Source: an uncultured Acidobacteriota bacterium
GTDB taxonomy: Bacteria > Acidobacteriota > Terriglobia > Bryobacterales > Bryobacteraceae
Direction: 5' to 3'
Assembly: GCA_902826685.1 (NCBI GenBank)
Contig: CADEFT010000014.1
Location: 1-64,000, forward strand
DNA length: 64,000 nt
Part shown: one piece after another, positions 34,125-43,151 of the stretch
Layout of the letters: every line of letters begins with the position of its first letter
How positions within the stretch are numbered: the stretch's first letter is position 1
Position numbers and translations under genes: made by a program
The notes under the pieces: generated by a model
The model's input: the letters and a program-made list of their open reading frames with translations, nothing else
Database searches by the model: none
Told to the model about the DNA's origin: nothing

Positions 34125-35096
34125 TTGCGGCGATTCACTTTATTCCTATTGATCCTATTGATAACGTTGCCCTTATCAGCCGAGGAGCGCAAGCGCAAGA
34201 TTGCGGTTTTGAACTTCGAATACGGCACCGTACAAAGCTTTGCATCATCGATTTTCGGTAGCAATGTCGATGTCGGCAAAGGCGTGGCGGACATTCTGGT
34301 GGAGAAACTGGTGTCAAGCGGCGTCTACCAGGTGTATGAGCGCAAAGCGCTTGAGAAAATCATGGCCGAGCAGAACCTCGCCAACAGCGATCGCTTCGAC
34401 CCCGCCACGGCGGCCAAAATCGGCCAGTTGATCGGCGTCGATGCCATCGTCATGGGCAGCATCACGCGTTTCGGGCGCGACGACAAGACCACCGAGGTCG
34501 GCGCGATCGGCCGCGTCACCGGACGCTACGGCATCAGCGGCGTGGGCAAGAAACAATCGAAAGCCGCGGTCTCTCTGACCGCGCGCCTGGTGAGCGTCGA
34601 TTCCGCCGAGATCATGGTGGCGGCCAGTGGAAGCGGTGAATCCACGCGGTCGGGCACGGCGCTGATGGGGTCGGGCGGCGGGCAGAGCTCCTCGGGCGGC
34701 GGCTATTACGATATGAACAGCCGCAACTTCGCCGATACGATTCTGGGGGAAGCCACCTACCGGGCGGCCACGGAAACGGTGCGTCAACTCGACGCTTCGG
34801 TGGCTCGCGTCACCCTGCGCCAGGTTTCGGTGCAAGGACTGGTGGCCGATGTCTCCGGATCCACCATCGTGGTCAACGTCGGCAAGCGGGCCGGCTTGAA
34901 GCCCGGCGACAAGCTGGAGATCGCCCGCACGGGCCGCGAGATCCGCGATCCGGCCACTGGCCGCGTCATCAAGCGTGTCACCGACAAGATGGGTGAGATC
35001 ACCCTCACCGAGGTCGACGATCTTTCGGCCACGGGCACCTACAGCGGCGCGGGCGCTCCGAAAGTGGGCGACCCCGTCAAGACGCCCGGCCAATAG
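34125..35096 (+). CDS. CsgG-like periplasmic protein
   Basis: 323 residues. TTG 34125 is chosen because AGGAGG precedes it by 6 bases and it begins a signal peptide (RRFTLFLLILLITLPLSA). Residues ~28-200 match the CsgG fold: KIAVLNFEYG, GVADILVEKLVSSGVYQVYERKALEKIMAEQ and IGVDAIVMGSITRFG. There is no lipobox cysteine, so it is not a curli-type outer-membrane lipoprotein channel. The C-terminal ~80 residues (VVNVGKRAGLKPGDKLEI...KMGEITLTEVDD) resemble the C-terminal domain of flagellar FlgT. A glycine/serine stretch separates the two. It precedes a Ser/Thr kinase by 18 bases and likely shares its transcript. Confidence 0.82.
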   Translation: MRRFTLFLLILLITLPLSAEERKRKIAVLNFEYGTVQSFASSIFGSNVDVGKGVADILVEKLVSSGVYQVYERKALEKIMAEQNLANSDRFDPATAAKIGQLIGVDAIVMGSITRFGRDDKTTEVGAIGRVTGRYGISGVGKKQSKAAVSLTARLVSVDSAEIMVAASGSGESTRSGTALMGSGGGQSSSGGGYYDMNSRNFADTILGEATYRAATETVRQLDASVARVTLRQVSVQGLVADVSGSTIVVNVGKRAGLKPGDKLEIARTGREIRDPATGRVIKRVTDKMGEITLTEVDDLSATGTYSGAGAPKVGDPVKTPGQ

Positions 35097-35114
35097 GCGA
35101 AAGAGGATACGGCG

Positions 35115-36623
35115 ATGCCATTTGCGGTGGGAGAACGGGTCGGCGATTACCAGGTTGTCAGAACGCTGGGCGCCGGTGGAATGGGCGAGGTATACCAGGT
35201 CCGTCACCTGATCTCGGAGCGTGTGGAAGCGATGAAGGTGCTGCTGCCGAATCTGGAGAGCAACGCCGAACTCGCCGACCGGTTCCTGCGCGAGATCAAG
35301 GTTCAGGCGAGTCTTTCCCATCCCAATATCGCCGCGTTATATACGGCCGTAAAGCACGGTAACCAGTTGCTGATGTTGATGGAGTTCGTCGAAGGCGAAT
35401 CGATCGAGCAGAAGCTGCGCGGCGGTCCGATGACGCCCGAGGCGGGTGTGCGCTACATGGCGCAGGTGCTCGACGCTCTCGCCTATGCCCATTCCCGCGG
35501 CGTCGTGCACCGCGACATCAAGCCCGCCAACATCCTGGTGACCCCGGAGGGTCAGGTGAAGCTGATGGACTTCGGCATCGCCCGCATGAAGCAGGATCGC
35601 AAGCTGACCAGTACGGGCCAGACGCTGGGGTCGCTCTTTTACATGTCGCCGGAGCAGATTCGCGGGGAAGATCTCGACGCGCGCAGCGATCTGTACTCGA
35701 CCGGTGTCACTCTCTATGAAGCCGTCACCGGAAAGCGGCCGTTCGACGGCACTTCCGAATATTCGGTCATGGCGGCGCATCTGCAGCAGACGCCCGTGCC
35801 GCCGATTCAGGTGGACCCGCGCGTGCCGCGCCGGTTGAACGAACTGATTCTCACGGCGATCGCCAAGGAACGCGAGAGCCGCTTTCAGAAGGCGGAGACG
35901 TTCGCGGCCGAGTTGCGCAGCTGTTTGACGGAAGCGCCCGCAGCCCGCCCAGCCGCTCCCGCGCCGCCGCCACCGGTGCCCGCCGCTGTGCCCATGGCAC
36001 CGCCGCCTGCGCCCGCCGGGCCGCGCTGGGGCATGTATGCGGGCATCGCCGGAGGAGTGGTCTTGCTGGTGGGCCTGGCGGCGTCTCAGATTCCGCGGCC
36101 TCAGCCCGTGGAGACGCCGCCCGCCGCGGCGGCGTTGGCACCGGTACAGGCTCCGGCGGCGGCGCTGGCCGTTGAAACGCCGGCGCCCGAACCCGCCGTG
36201 GCGCAGGCACCGAAACCCAACGCTCCCGCTCCCGTCCTGCGCAAGCAGAATCTGCCCGATCCCGTCGTCGCGACGCCCGCGGTTTCCGAGCCGCAACAAC
36301 CTGCGCCTCAGACGCCCGCCGTCCGGACTCCCGTGCTGCCGTCCGACGCCGAGCTCGGGCGAATCGAGGCTCTGCGCGACCGCCAGATGAAGCTCGGCGT
36401 CCGCCTGGATGTCGCTACCAGCAAAATGCGCTCCATCGAGCAGCAGCAGGCCGCCTTAGGCGCCGGGATGCGAACCGACGTGAAATCCGGCCATGCCCTG
36501 GCGATTCAAGCGATGGAAGAAGCCGAGCGGCGGCTCGACTCCGGGTCGGCCGCCGGCGGCAAGGCGAGTCTCGATCGCGCCGAGTACCTGATTGAAAAAC
36601 TGGAAGGCATACTGGGTCTGTAA
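35115..36623 (+). CDS. Membrane Ser/Thr protein kinase (Hanks type)
   Basis: 502 residues. Residues ~10-270 form the kinase: glycine loop GAGGMGEVY, invariant Lys in VEAMKVL, catalytic loop HRDIKPANI, DFG (LMDFGIARM), and activation-segment end MSPEQ. A Pro/Ala-rich juxtamembrane stretch leads to one transmembrane segment (WGMYAGIAGGVVLLVGLAAS, ~300-320). The extracytoplasmic part is a proline-rich linker and then a ~90-residue helical region (RDRQMKLGVRLDVATSKM...). It has no PASTA repeats. Its setting between a CsgG-like protein and a secreted propeller-like protein suggests that it senses an envelope signal. Confidence 0.93.
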   Translation: MPFAVGERVGDYQVVRTLGAGGMGEVYQVRHLISERVEAMKVLLPNLESNAELADRFLREIKVQASLSHPNIAALYTAVKHGNQLLMLMEFVEGESIEQKLRGGPMTPEAGVRYMAQVLDALAYAHSRGVVHRDIKPANILVTPEGQVKLMDFGIARMKQDRKLTSTGQTLGSLFYMSPEQIRGEDLDARSDLYSTGVTLYEAVTGKRPFDGTSEYSVMAAHLQQTPVPPIQVDPRVPRRLNELILTAIAKERESRFQKAETFAAELRSCLTEAPAARPAAPAPPPPVPAAVPMAPPPAPAGPRWGMYAGIAGGVVLLVGLAASQIPRPQPVETPPAAAALAPVQAPAAALAVETPAPEPAVAQAPKPNAPAPVLRKQNLPDPVVATPAVSEPQQPAPQTPAVRTPVLPSDAELGRIEALRDRQMKLGVRLDVATSKMRSIEQQQAALGAGMRTDVKSGHALAIQAMEEAERRLDSGSAAGGKASLDRAEYLIEKLEGILGL

Positions 36624-36624
36624 T

Positions 36625-37554
36625 ATGCGGATTGTTTCTCTATTTCTAGGCATGACGGCGGCGGCCGGGCTCGAAGCCCAGATTCGCGGGCCCATGCTCG
36701 GCTATGTGTTCGACGCGCGCCAGGAGTCCATCCGGCCCGTGTTGGGCATTGCCGGATCGTCCACGCTCGGTCCGAAGGTCGCTCTCGACTTCGCCGTGCG
36801 GCAGGCATCCATCTCGCCCAATCAGGACTTCGCCATGGTGGTGGGAGGCGAAACGCGCGTTCCCTACCTGGCCGATCTGCGCGCGGCCGATCCGGTGGTG
36901 CGCACGATCGACGGGTTGCCGCCCGCCGCCGAACGCGCCGTCCTGAGCCCGCGCGGCACCGCGGCCGCCGTACTCTACGCCGAGCCCAAGCAGTTGTTGG
37001 TGCTGACCGGATTGCCGCTGAATCCGCAGGTGGCCCGCAAAGTGGATCTGTCGACCGATGGCGTGCCGCCGCTGGTCTCGATATCCGACGACGGCGCACT
37101 GGTGGCCGCGGCGTTCCCGGAAACGAAGTCGCTGATTCTGATCGACGCCAACGGCAACTTCGCCGCCCTGCCCGATCCAATGGAAGTGCGTTCGGCGGCG
37201 TTTCTTGAGAATTCCCACGACCTGTTGGCTGCGACCGCTTCGGGCGTCGTGCGCATCGCCTCGAACTCCATTGCCGGCGTGCTCTACGAGTCCGCTTCGG
37301 TCAAGGCGATCTCGTCGACCGCGGATGGCAAGCGCGTGCTGATCGCCGATGGCGACAGCGCTTCGGTCATCGAATTAGCGCTCGACGGCGGGGACCGCCG
37401 CCAGGTGGATTGCCCCTGCGAGCTTTCGGCCGTATCGCGCATTAGCCAGGGCATCTTCCGGTTGAACGAGGTTTCGAGCGCTCCGCTGTGGCTGGTGGAA
37501 GTGGCCGATTCCGGCCTGCGCGCCCTCTTCGTTCCGCCCGATCCGGCGGAATAA
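36625..37554 (+). CDS. Secreted propeller-like protein of unknown function
   Basis: 309 residues with a signal peptide (MRIVSLFLGMTAAAGLEAQ). The rest shows repeating ~45-residue segments of strand-rich sequence (VLGIAGSSTLGP, SISPNQDFAMVVG, AVLSPRGTAAAVLY, SISDDGALVAAAF, AISSTADGKRVLIAD), the pattern of a WD/YncE-type beta-propeller with low repeat conservation. It starts 1 base after the kinase stop, so it is almost certainly in the same operon. No family name recognised. Confidence 0.65.
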   Translation: MRIVSLFLGMTAAAGLEAQIRGPMLGYVFDARQESIRPVLGIAGSSTLGPKVALDFAVRQASISPNQDFAMVVGGETRVPYLADLRAADPVVRTIDGLPPAAERAVLSPRGTAAAVLYAEPKQLLVLTGLPLNPQVARKVDLSTDGVPPLVSISDDGALVAAAFPETKSLILIDANGNFAALPDPMEVRSAAFLENSHDLLAATASGVVRIASNSIAGVLYESASVKAISSTADGKRVLIADGDSASVIELALDGGDRRQVDCPCELSAVSRISQGIFRLNEVSSAPLWLVEVADSGLRALFVPPDPAE

Positions 37555-37619
37555 GCCCGGCCCGGTGGCGATGGTATTCTGAAGGGTCAGATTCCTTCGC
37601 AACAAGGAGCCGGCTATCC

Positions 37620-38888
37620 ATGTCAGAAGACGTTTCCCGCCGCCGATTCGTAAGCGCTTCCGCCGCCGCCATGGCGCCCGCCGTTCTTTCGGCCCAGAAC
37701 CCGAACAGTGAACTGCAGGTCGCCTGGATCGGCACGGGCGGACGCGGCTACTACCTGATGGAGCGTGCCTACAAAGGCAGCAAGGGTTTCAAGGTGGTGG
37801 CCACCTGCGACACCTACGATGGCAACCTGGCCCGCGGCAAGGACCGCATCCAGACCATGGGCGGCAATTCGCCCAAGACGTTCAAAGACTACCGCGAGTT
37901 GCTGGCCGACAAGTCGATTGACGCCGTGGTGATCGCCACGCCCGAGCACCTGCATCACCCGATGGCGATTGCCGCGCTCAAGGCCAACAAACACATCTAT
38001 CTCGAAAAGCCGGTGGCCCACACCATCGAGGAAGGCTTCGAGATCCAGCACATGGCCGCGAAATCGAATCGCGTGCTGCAGGTGGGCACGCAGAATCGCA
38101 GCAACACGCTCTATCAGAAGGCCAAGGAGATGGTCGCCCAGGGCATGATCGGCGACATCCACTATGTGCGCGCTTTCTGGTATCGCAACTCGGCGCCGGA
38201 TAATCCCGCCTGGCGCTACAACATTCCCGCCGACGCGAGCGAGCAGAATACGGATTGGGATAAGTTCCTCGGGCAGGCCAAAAAGCGGCCCTTCAACAAA
38301 GAACGCTACTATCAGTGGCGGCTGTATTGGGATTACTCGGGCGGCATTTCCACCGACCTGCTGGTGCACCAGACCGACATCACCAACTTCGTCTGCGGCA
38401 AGCGTGTGCCTTCAAGCTGCGTGGCTTCGGGCGGCGTCTATCGCTGGTCCGAAGGTACCGACGACCGCGAAGTGCCCGATACTTTCAGCGCCGTCTACGA
38501 GTATCCGGATAAATTCCACATCAATTACTCCTGCTACTTCGGCAACGTGAGATACGGCTACGGGGAGCAATTCATGGGCAATGAAGGCACCATCGAGGTG
38601 CTGAACCGCCAGATCCTCACCTTCACGCCCGAAAGCTACGGGCCGCGCACTCCGGCCGCGGTGAGCGCGCGCAAGGAGATGAAGATCGAACTGCCGGGCA
38701 ACGACAACCTGGCCGTCGAGGCGCATATCCGCAACTGGCTCGAATCGATCAAGGGCAAGGAGAAGCTGATCGCTCCGATTCAGGTGGGACAGGAAGCGGC
38801 CATCTCCGGCCACATGGCGACGCTATCGTTCCGCAATAACAAGAAAGTGCTCTGGGACGAGAGAGCGGCCAAGCACCGCTTCGCTTAG
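37620..38888 (+). CDS. Gfo/Idh/MocA-family oxidoreductase with Tat signal
   Basis: 422 residues. The N-terminus holds a twin-arginine signal (SRRRFVSASAAAMAPAVLSAQ). The Rossmann domain starts VAWIGTGGRGYYLM, with AVVIATPEHLHHPMAIAAL and HIYLEKPVAHTIEEG (the EKP motif of NAD(P)-dependent sugar oxidoreductases), followed by WDYSGGISTDLLVHQTD (the catalytic His region). AAGGAG lies ten bases before ATG 37620. Exported, Tat-dependent members with bound cofactor are very common in Acidobacteriota and Planctomycetes; substrates are probably carbohydrates but are mostly unknown. Confidence 0.9.
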   Translation: MSEDVSRRRFVSASAAAMAPAVLSAQNPNSELQVAWIGTGGRGYYLMERAYKGSKGFKVVATCDTYDGNLARGKDRIQTMGGNSPKTFKDYRELLADKSIDAVVIATPEHLHHPMAIAALKANKHIYLEKPVAHTIEEGFEIQHMAAKSNRVLQVGTQNRSNTLYQKAKEMVAQGMIGDIHYVRAFWYRNSAPDNPAWRYNIPADASEQNTDWDKFLGQAKKRPFNKERYYQWRLYWDYSGGISTDLLVHQTDITNFVCGKRVPSSCVASGGVYRWSEGTDDREVPDTFSAVYEYPDKFHINYSCYFGNVRYGYGEQFMGNEGTIEVLNRQILTFTPESYGPRTPAAVSARKEMKIELPGNDNLAVEAHIRNWLESIKGKEKLIAPIQVGQEAAISGHMATLSFRNNKKVLWDERAAKHRFA

Positions 38889-40135
38889 CCCAGTTCCACC
38901 GCCATCAAGGACCGCCGGTCGCGCAAATAGAGCCGCGTTCCCGCCAGCGACGGCGGCGTCCAGGCGGTGCCGGTCAACAGCGGCGCCTTCGCCAGAATCT
39001 TGAATTCGGCGGGCGAGGGCTCAGCCAGCATCAGCGTTCCCTCCTGGTCGAGCGTAATCAGCTTGCCGTCCGCCCATACGAAGGAAGCTTTCGAGATAGC
39101 CCGCTGCTGCCAGTGGATCTTGCCGGTGGCGATGTCCACGGCCGACAGCAACGCTACCGAGCCCTTGCCGCCACTCGAAAAATAAAGAGTGCCGTCGATC
39201 GGAATGGCGTTGCCGTGATGCAGCCGCAGCCGGTTCGAAGTCCAGACCTCGGTGGCCTTTACGCCGGCTCCGGCACGCTCCAGCCGGATGACCTTGGCGC
39301 CCGCGTCATACTCGGCGGAAAGGAACAGGAATTCGCCGGTCCAGACCGGCGACGCCACGGCGATGCTGTATTGAGCTTTGAACGGCACGCTCCATTGCAG
39401 ATCGCCGTTGACCGGGTTGAGGCCGATCACGAATCCATCCATCAACTGCACCAGTTGGTCCAGCCCGCCCACCCGGATCGGCAGGGGCGAGGAGTACACG
39501 TTCGGATAGTTCAGTTTGTTCCAGGCGATCGACCCGTCGCTCTGGCGCAGCGCCAGCACCGACTTTCCCTGGCCGCCGCAAGGCACGACGATCAGGTCGC
39601 GCCAGGCGAGCGGGCTCGACGAATAGCCGTAGTCGAGGCGTGTGCCGCCATGCTGCGTCCACAGATCCTGCTTCCATAGCAGGGCGCCGTCCTTTCGCGC
39701 GCGGCATTCGATGCGGCCCGTTACGCCCGCGGTCACGATGCCGCCGGCCAGGACCAGCGGCGTCGCGTAGGGGCCGTTGCCCGGCTCCTGGTAGGCGCTT
39801 TGGAAGGAGGAAGGCGTGCCGTACTCCCAGAGGGTTTTCCCGGTGGCCGCGTCCGCCGCCATGGTCATCTCGTCGCGGCCGCGTTTGTACATCGTGTAGA
39901 GAACGCCGCCGTCGACGGAAACGGAACTGTAGCCATCGCCCAGTTCGCGCTTCCAGACGATTTTGGGCCCGGCCGCGGGCCATGACGATTTGAGCGGCGC
40001 CGACCCGGTGATGGTGAAGTCGCGATTCGGCCCGCCCCACTGTGGCCACGACGGCCGGCTCTGACCGCTCAGCCCCGGCGCGCCCGCCAATGCCGCCAGG
40101 CACGCGCGGCGGCTCATCGAGAAACGCTGGTGCAT
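38885..40135 (-). CDS. Secreted PQQ-like beta-propeller protein
   Basis: 416 residues with signal sequence containing twin arginines (MSRRACLAALAGAPGLSGQ). Repeats with Trp docking motifs follow: AADAATGKTLWEYG, ARKDGALLWKQDL, RQSDGSIAWNKL, PVNGDLQWSVP, DIATGKIHWQQR, the ATG.W signature of PQQ-type eight-bladed propellers. GGAGGTGA 6 bases before ATG 40135 decides that start. No obvious metal/PQQ-binding catalytic residues, so a structural or carrier role is as likely as dehydrogenase activity. It converges with the Gfo/Idh/MocA gene with a 4-base overlap of the coding ends. Confidence 0.85.
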   Translation of the reverse strand: MHQRFSMSRRACLAALAGAPGLSGQSRPSWPQWGGPNRDFTITGSAPLKSSWPAAGPKIVWKRELGDGYSSVSVDGGVLYTMYKRGRDEMTMAADAATGKTLWEYGTPSSFQSAYQEPGNGPYATPLVLAGGIVTAGVTGRIECRARKDGALLWKQDLWTQHGGTRLDYGYSSSPLAWRDLIVVPCGGQGKSVLALRQSDGSIAWNKLNYPNVYSSPLPIRVGGLDQLVQLMDGFVIGLNPVNGDLQWSVPFKAQYSIAVASPVWTGEFLFLSAEYDAGAKVIRLERAGAGVKATEVWTSNRLRLHHGNAIPIDGTLYFSSGGKGSVALLSAVDIATGKIHWQQRAISKASFVWADGKLITLDQEGTLMLAEPSPAEFKILAKAPLLTGTAWTPPSLAGTRLYLRDRRSLMAVELG

Positions 40136-40253
40136 CGCTCACCTCCGGCACCGGTTGAGCAAACCGGGCGCCAAACGCACGGGCGCCGGGGAGCGCCTTT
40201 CCGTTCCCGCAACCGTCCGCTATTGGGACCGCGTGCCCGCTCGCGGACACTCA

Positions 40254-41603
40254 CTATCCGAGCTTCAAATCCTCCAGCACCTTGTCCCACGGCTTGCGAT
40301 AGGGCCGCCGCATCATCGCCGCGGCTTCCTTGTCGCCGGTGATCTCTTCCTTTTCGGCGTCCCACACCAGCCGCCGCCCGCCCAGCCGCAGCGATAGATT
40401 CGCCAGGTGGCAGGCAGTGGTCACCTGGTGGCCGTCCTGCACATCGGCGATGGGACGCTGCCGCGACTTGATGCAGTCGAGGAAGTTCCGCACGTGCAGA
40501 TCGAACTGCTCTTCGCCGGAACCCTTCTCCTGCACCGCTTCGATATAAGGCGTGGGTTTGACATCGGACCGGTTCACGCCGCCGCTCGAATGGCCGCGGA
40601 ACTGTGGCACCGCGTTATTGGGATCGATCTTCATTTCCGGCCGGATCTCGAACCCGGCGCGCCCCATGATGAGCGACCCCTTGGTGCCCAGAAACTCGAA
40701 TCCGCCGCCGGGTCCCGCGCCGCGCCCGGCCGCCGCTTCCCGATGCGACCAAACCGCCGTGAAGCCGGGATAATCGAACAGCGCGTCCTGCGTATCGGGA
40801 GTCTCGCCGTCGTCGGTCAGCGCCAGGCGCCCCCCGGTGGACGATACCGATTTCGGTCCCCTCACGCCCAACGCCCACTGCACGATGTCAATCGAATGCG
40901 CGCCGAGGTTCGTCATCTGGCCGCCCGAGTAATCCCAGAACCAGCGGAAATGATAGAGCGACCGCATCTGGTGATAAGGCCGTTCCGGTGCCGGTCCCAG
41001 CCACATCTGGTAGTCGAGATCGCTTGGCGGCGCCGCTTCCCGGTAGTTGCCAAAGCCCGGCATGATGTTGCGGTAAGCCGACATGCGCACGCTGTGGATC
41101 TTGCCGATGTAACCCTGCCGCATCAGGTCGCGCGCCTTCTGATAATGCCGGCCGGAGCGCTGCTGCGTACCCACCTGCACCACACGGTTGAATTTGCGCG
41201 CCGCCGCCACCATCCATTTCCCTTCGTCGATGAACAGGTTCAACGGCTTCTCTACATACACGTCCTTGCCGGCGGCGCAGGCCAGAATGGTCATCAGGGC
41301 GTGCCAGTGGTCTGGCGTGGAAACCACCACGGCGTCGATGTCTCTGGACTCGAGCATCTTGCGGAAGTCGCCGTAACCTTTTGCCTGCGGCCCCAGTTCC
41401 TTCAGGCCTTCCTCAAGCCGGGGCTGATGGGTTTCGCACATCGCGGCGGGGTTGACGTCCTTCTGATTCTTGAAATCGAATACGTGCTGGCGGCCGATGA
41501 GACCGTACCCGATGAAGCCCACTCCCACGCGGTCGTTGGCGCCTTGAATGCGCTGGTAGGAGGCGGCCGTGAATGCTCCCACAAACTGGCGGCGGCTTGG
41601 CAT
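40254..41603 (-). CDS. Gfo/Idh/MocA-family oxidoreductase
   Basis: 449 residues. The N-terminus (MPSRRQFVGAFTAASYQR) is a short Tat-like leader with SRRQF. The NAD(P)-binding loop is VGFIGYGLIGRQH, then AVVVSTPDHWHALM, DVYVEKPLN, VVQVGTQQRSG and the region WDYSGGQMTNLGAHSIDIVQWA. This is the same family as 37620-38888 but only distantly related to it. ATG 41603 begins a plausible leader; the longer open frame upstream lies antisense in the MurF-like gene. The divergent start at 41637 leaves a 33-base shared promoter region. Confidence 0.9.
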   Translation of the reverse strand: MPSRRQFVGAFTAASYQRIQGANDRVGVGFIGYGLIGRQHVFDFKNQKDVNPAAMCETHQPRLEEGLKELGPQAKGYGDFRKMLESRDIDAVVVSTPDHWHALMTILACAAGKDVYVEKPLNLFIDEGKWMVAAARKFNRVVQVGTQQRSGRHYQKARDLMRQGYIGKIHSVRMSAYRNIMPGFGNYREAAPPSDLDYQMWLGPAPERPYHQMRSLYHFRWFWDYSGGQMTNLGAHSIDIVQWALGVRGPKSVSSTGGRLALTDDGETPDTQDALFDYPGFTAVWSHREAAAGRGAGPGGGFEFLGTKGSLIMGRAGFEIRPEMKIDPNNAVPQFRGHSSGGVNRSDVKPTPYIEAVQEKGSGEEQFDLHVRNFLDCIKSRQRPIADVQDGHQVTTACHLANLSLRLGGRRLVWDAEKEEITGDKEAAAMMRRPYRKPWDKVLEDLKLG

Positions 41604-41636
41604 GGTGAGGATGTTAACACGTTCTTTCCGTGCGCT

Positions 41637-42920
41637 ATGGTAGTAGCAAGCACGGATCGTATGTTGTTTGGAAACAAGATTCCGACGGTACGGTTGACGG
41701 GGTCGATCGTCCAATCCGTTGTTCGGAGAACCGCCATTCAATGGCGGCGGTCGTTGTTGCAAACCGAAGTAATCGCGGTCTCCGGCGGAGCGGGAAAGAC
41801 GATGGCCGCTCACTGCCTGGCGGCGATTCTCGGCCGCGACCACGCGGTGACCCTCTCTTCGGGCGGGCACGACAGCCCCGGACGCACGGCCAAGGCGATG
41901 CTGCGGGCGAAACAGAGACGCCAGGTCGCCGTCGTGGAGGCCGCCCTGTTCCACAAAGGCGACATGGAACGGCACTCCGCCATCCTGCGGCCCGATGTGG
42001 CCGTCATTCTGGGATGGCGGCCCTCGGCTCCACCCGGCCAGGCCGAGCGCGAGGCATTCGCCGTCGAACACTGGGCGGTGACCCGCCACCTGCATCCGGA
42101 TGGACTGCTGATTCTCGACGGTGACGATATCCGGGTGATGTCCATGGTCGACCGCGGACGCTACAAAGTGGTGACCTTCGGCCAGTCGGAACGATGCAAC
42201 TTCCGTATTTCGAAGATCCAGAGCGCCTGGCCCAAGCGGCTGTCGTTTCGCATCACCAGCGGCTTACGCTCGGCGGACGTGCAGACCAATCTGGTGGGGG
42301 CGCATTGGGCGAACGCGGTGGCGGCCGCTATCGCCACCGCCGTCAACTGCGGCATGCCGCTTGACCGCGCGGCCGGCGCCATCGGGAAAGTCGCGCCGCT
42401 TGCCGCGCGCATGCAGCCGGTGCTGCTCCCGCCGGGCGCGACGCTTTTGCGGGATGAATACTCGTCGTCGAGGCTGAGTCTCGACGCCGCGCTGGCCTGG
42501 TTGGGGACGGCCCGGGCCGGCCGGCGTGTGGCGCTACTGGGCGATTTTGACGATCCCACGCTTTCCCTCGAGCAAAGAGCGCGTCATCTGGGACAGCAGG
42601 CCGCCCAAACCTGCGACCTGGCGCTCTTTGCCGGTCCCGGATCGCAACTGGCGGCGCAGGCCGCGGTGGAAGCGGGCATGCCCGCGCCGCTGGCGGTCTT
42701 CTTCGAATCGGCGGAAGAGGCGGCGCTGTACCTGGAGAAGGAACTGGCGGAGGGCGATCTGGCGTTGCTGAAGACGCCGGAGCTACGGCTGCTGCCAGCG
42801 GGCGGCGCTGAAGCCGATCCACACGGCGGCCAGGCAAACGATCACCGAACCGCCAATATAGGCGGCCGCGCGCGCCACCTCGCCCTCACGCAGAAGCGTG
42901 AGGTTCTCGAGGCTGAATGA
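41637..42920 (+). CDS. MurF-like Mur ligase lacking the N-terminal substrate domain
   Basis: 427 residues. It has the Mur ligase ATP loop in degenerate form (AVSGGAGKTMAAH), an acidic/Mg segment (VVEAALFHKGDME), and a C-terminal Mur domain beginning DEYSSSRLSLDAALAWL...RRVALLGDFDDP, aligned to MurF's DDaYNANP.S...L..l and RR.avLGDM. The MurF DDxYNANPxS motif is therefore lost, and the N-terminal UDP-substrate domain (~80 residues) is missing. It may ligate an amino acid to something other than UDP-MurNAc-tripeptide. The 3' end runs 138 bases antisense into crcB. ATG 41637 is the first; ATG 41661 is an alternative. Confidence 0.75.
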   Translation: MVVASTDRMLFGNKIPTVRLTGSIVQSVVRRTAIQWRRSLLQTEVIAVSGGAGKTMAAHCLAAILGRDHAVTLSSGGHDSPGRTAKAMLRAKQRRQVAVVEAALFHKGDMERHSAILRPDVAVILGWRPSAPPGQAEREAFAVEHWAVTRHLHPDGLLILDGDDIRVMSMVDRGRYKVVTFGQSERCNFRISKIQSAWPKRLSFRITSGLRSADVQTNLVGAHWANAVAAAIATAVNCGMPLDRAAGAIGKVAPLAARMQPVLLPPGATLLRDEYSSSRLSLDAALAWLGTARAGRRVALLGDFDDPTLSLEQRARHLGQQAAQTCDLALFAGPGSQLAAQAAVEAGMPAPLAVFFESAEEAALYLEKELAEGDLALLKTPELRLLPAGGAEADPHGGQANDHRTANIGGRARHLALTQKREVLEAE

Positions 42921-43151
42921 GGAGAAGGTGGTGAACCCGCCGCACAGGCCCACCATCACCAGGAATCGTACCGGGCCGATATGCGACCAGTGCGAGGCAT
43001 AGCCGATTACGAAGGACCCAAGAGCGTTAATCATAAACGTCGCCCAGGGGAAGTATTGCATCGGGCCCATGTGCGATCCGATGTAGAACCGCGCCATGCC
43101 GCCCAGCGCACTTCCAAGCGCCACCCAAAGATAGTTGCTCATCGGGTTCAC
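42783..43151 (-). CDS. crcB: Fluoride channel CrcB/Fluc
   Basis: 122 residues, four hydrophobic segments. Conserved motifs: LGGMARFYIG, FMINALGSFVIG (the pore Asn) and GLCGGFTTFSSFSLE (the Phe-box region). Family members export F- as a dual-topology dimer. The GTG start at 43151 overlaps the lptB stop as GTGA; ATG 43142 is an alternative with a more typical N-terminus. No fluoride riboswitch is visible, since the gene is translationally coupled to lptB. The last 138 bases are antisense to the MurF-like gene. Confidence 0.93.
   Translation of the reverse strand: MNPMSNYLWVALGSALGGMARFYIGSHMGPMQYFPWATFMINALGSFVIGYASHWSHIGPVRFLVMVGLCGGFTTFSSFSLENLTLLREGEVARAAAYIGGSVIVCLAAVWIGFSAARWQQP

Noticed and set aside
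40254..42095. Longer N-terminal extension of the Gfo/Idh/MocA gene to 42095
   Set aside because: The added part lies antisense in the MurF-like gene; the leader with SRRQF begins at 41603.
42783..43151. Fluoride riboswitch upstream of crcB
   Set aside because: crcB starts within the lptB stop and has no leader to hold an aptamer; nothing resembling the riboswitch was seen.
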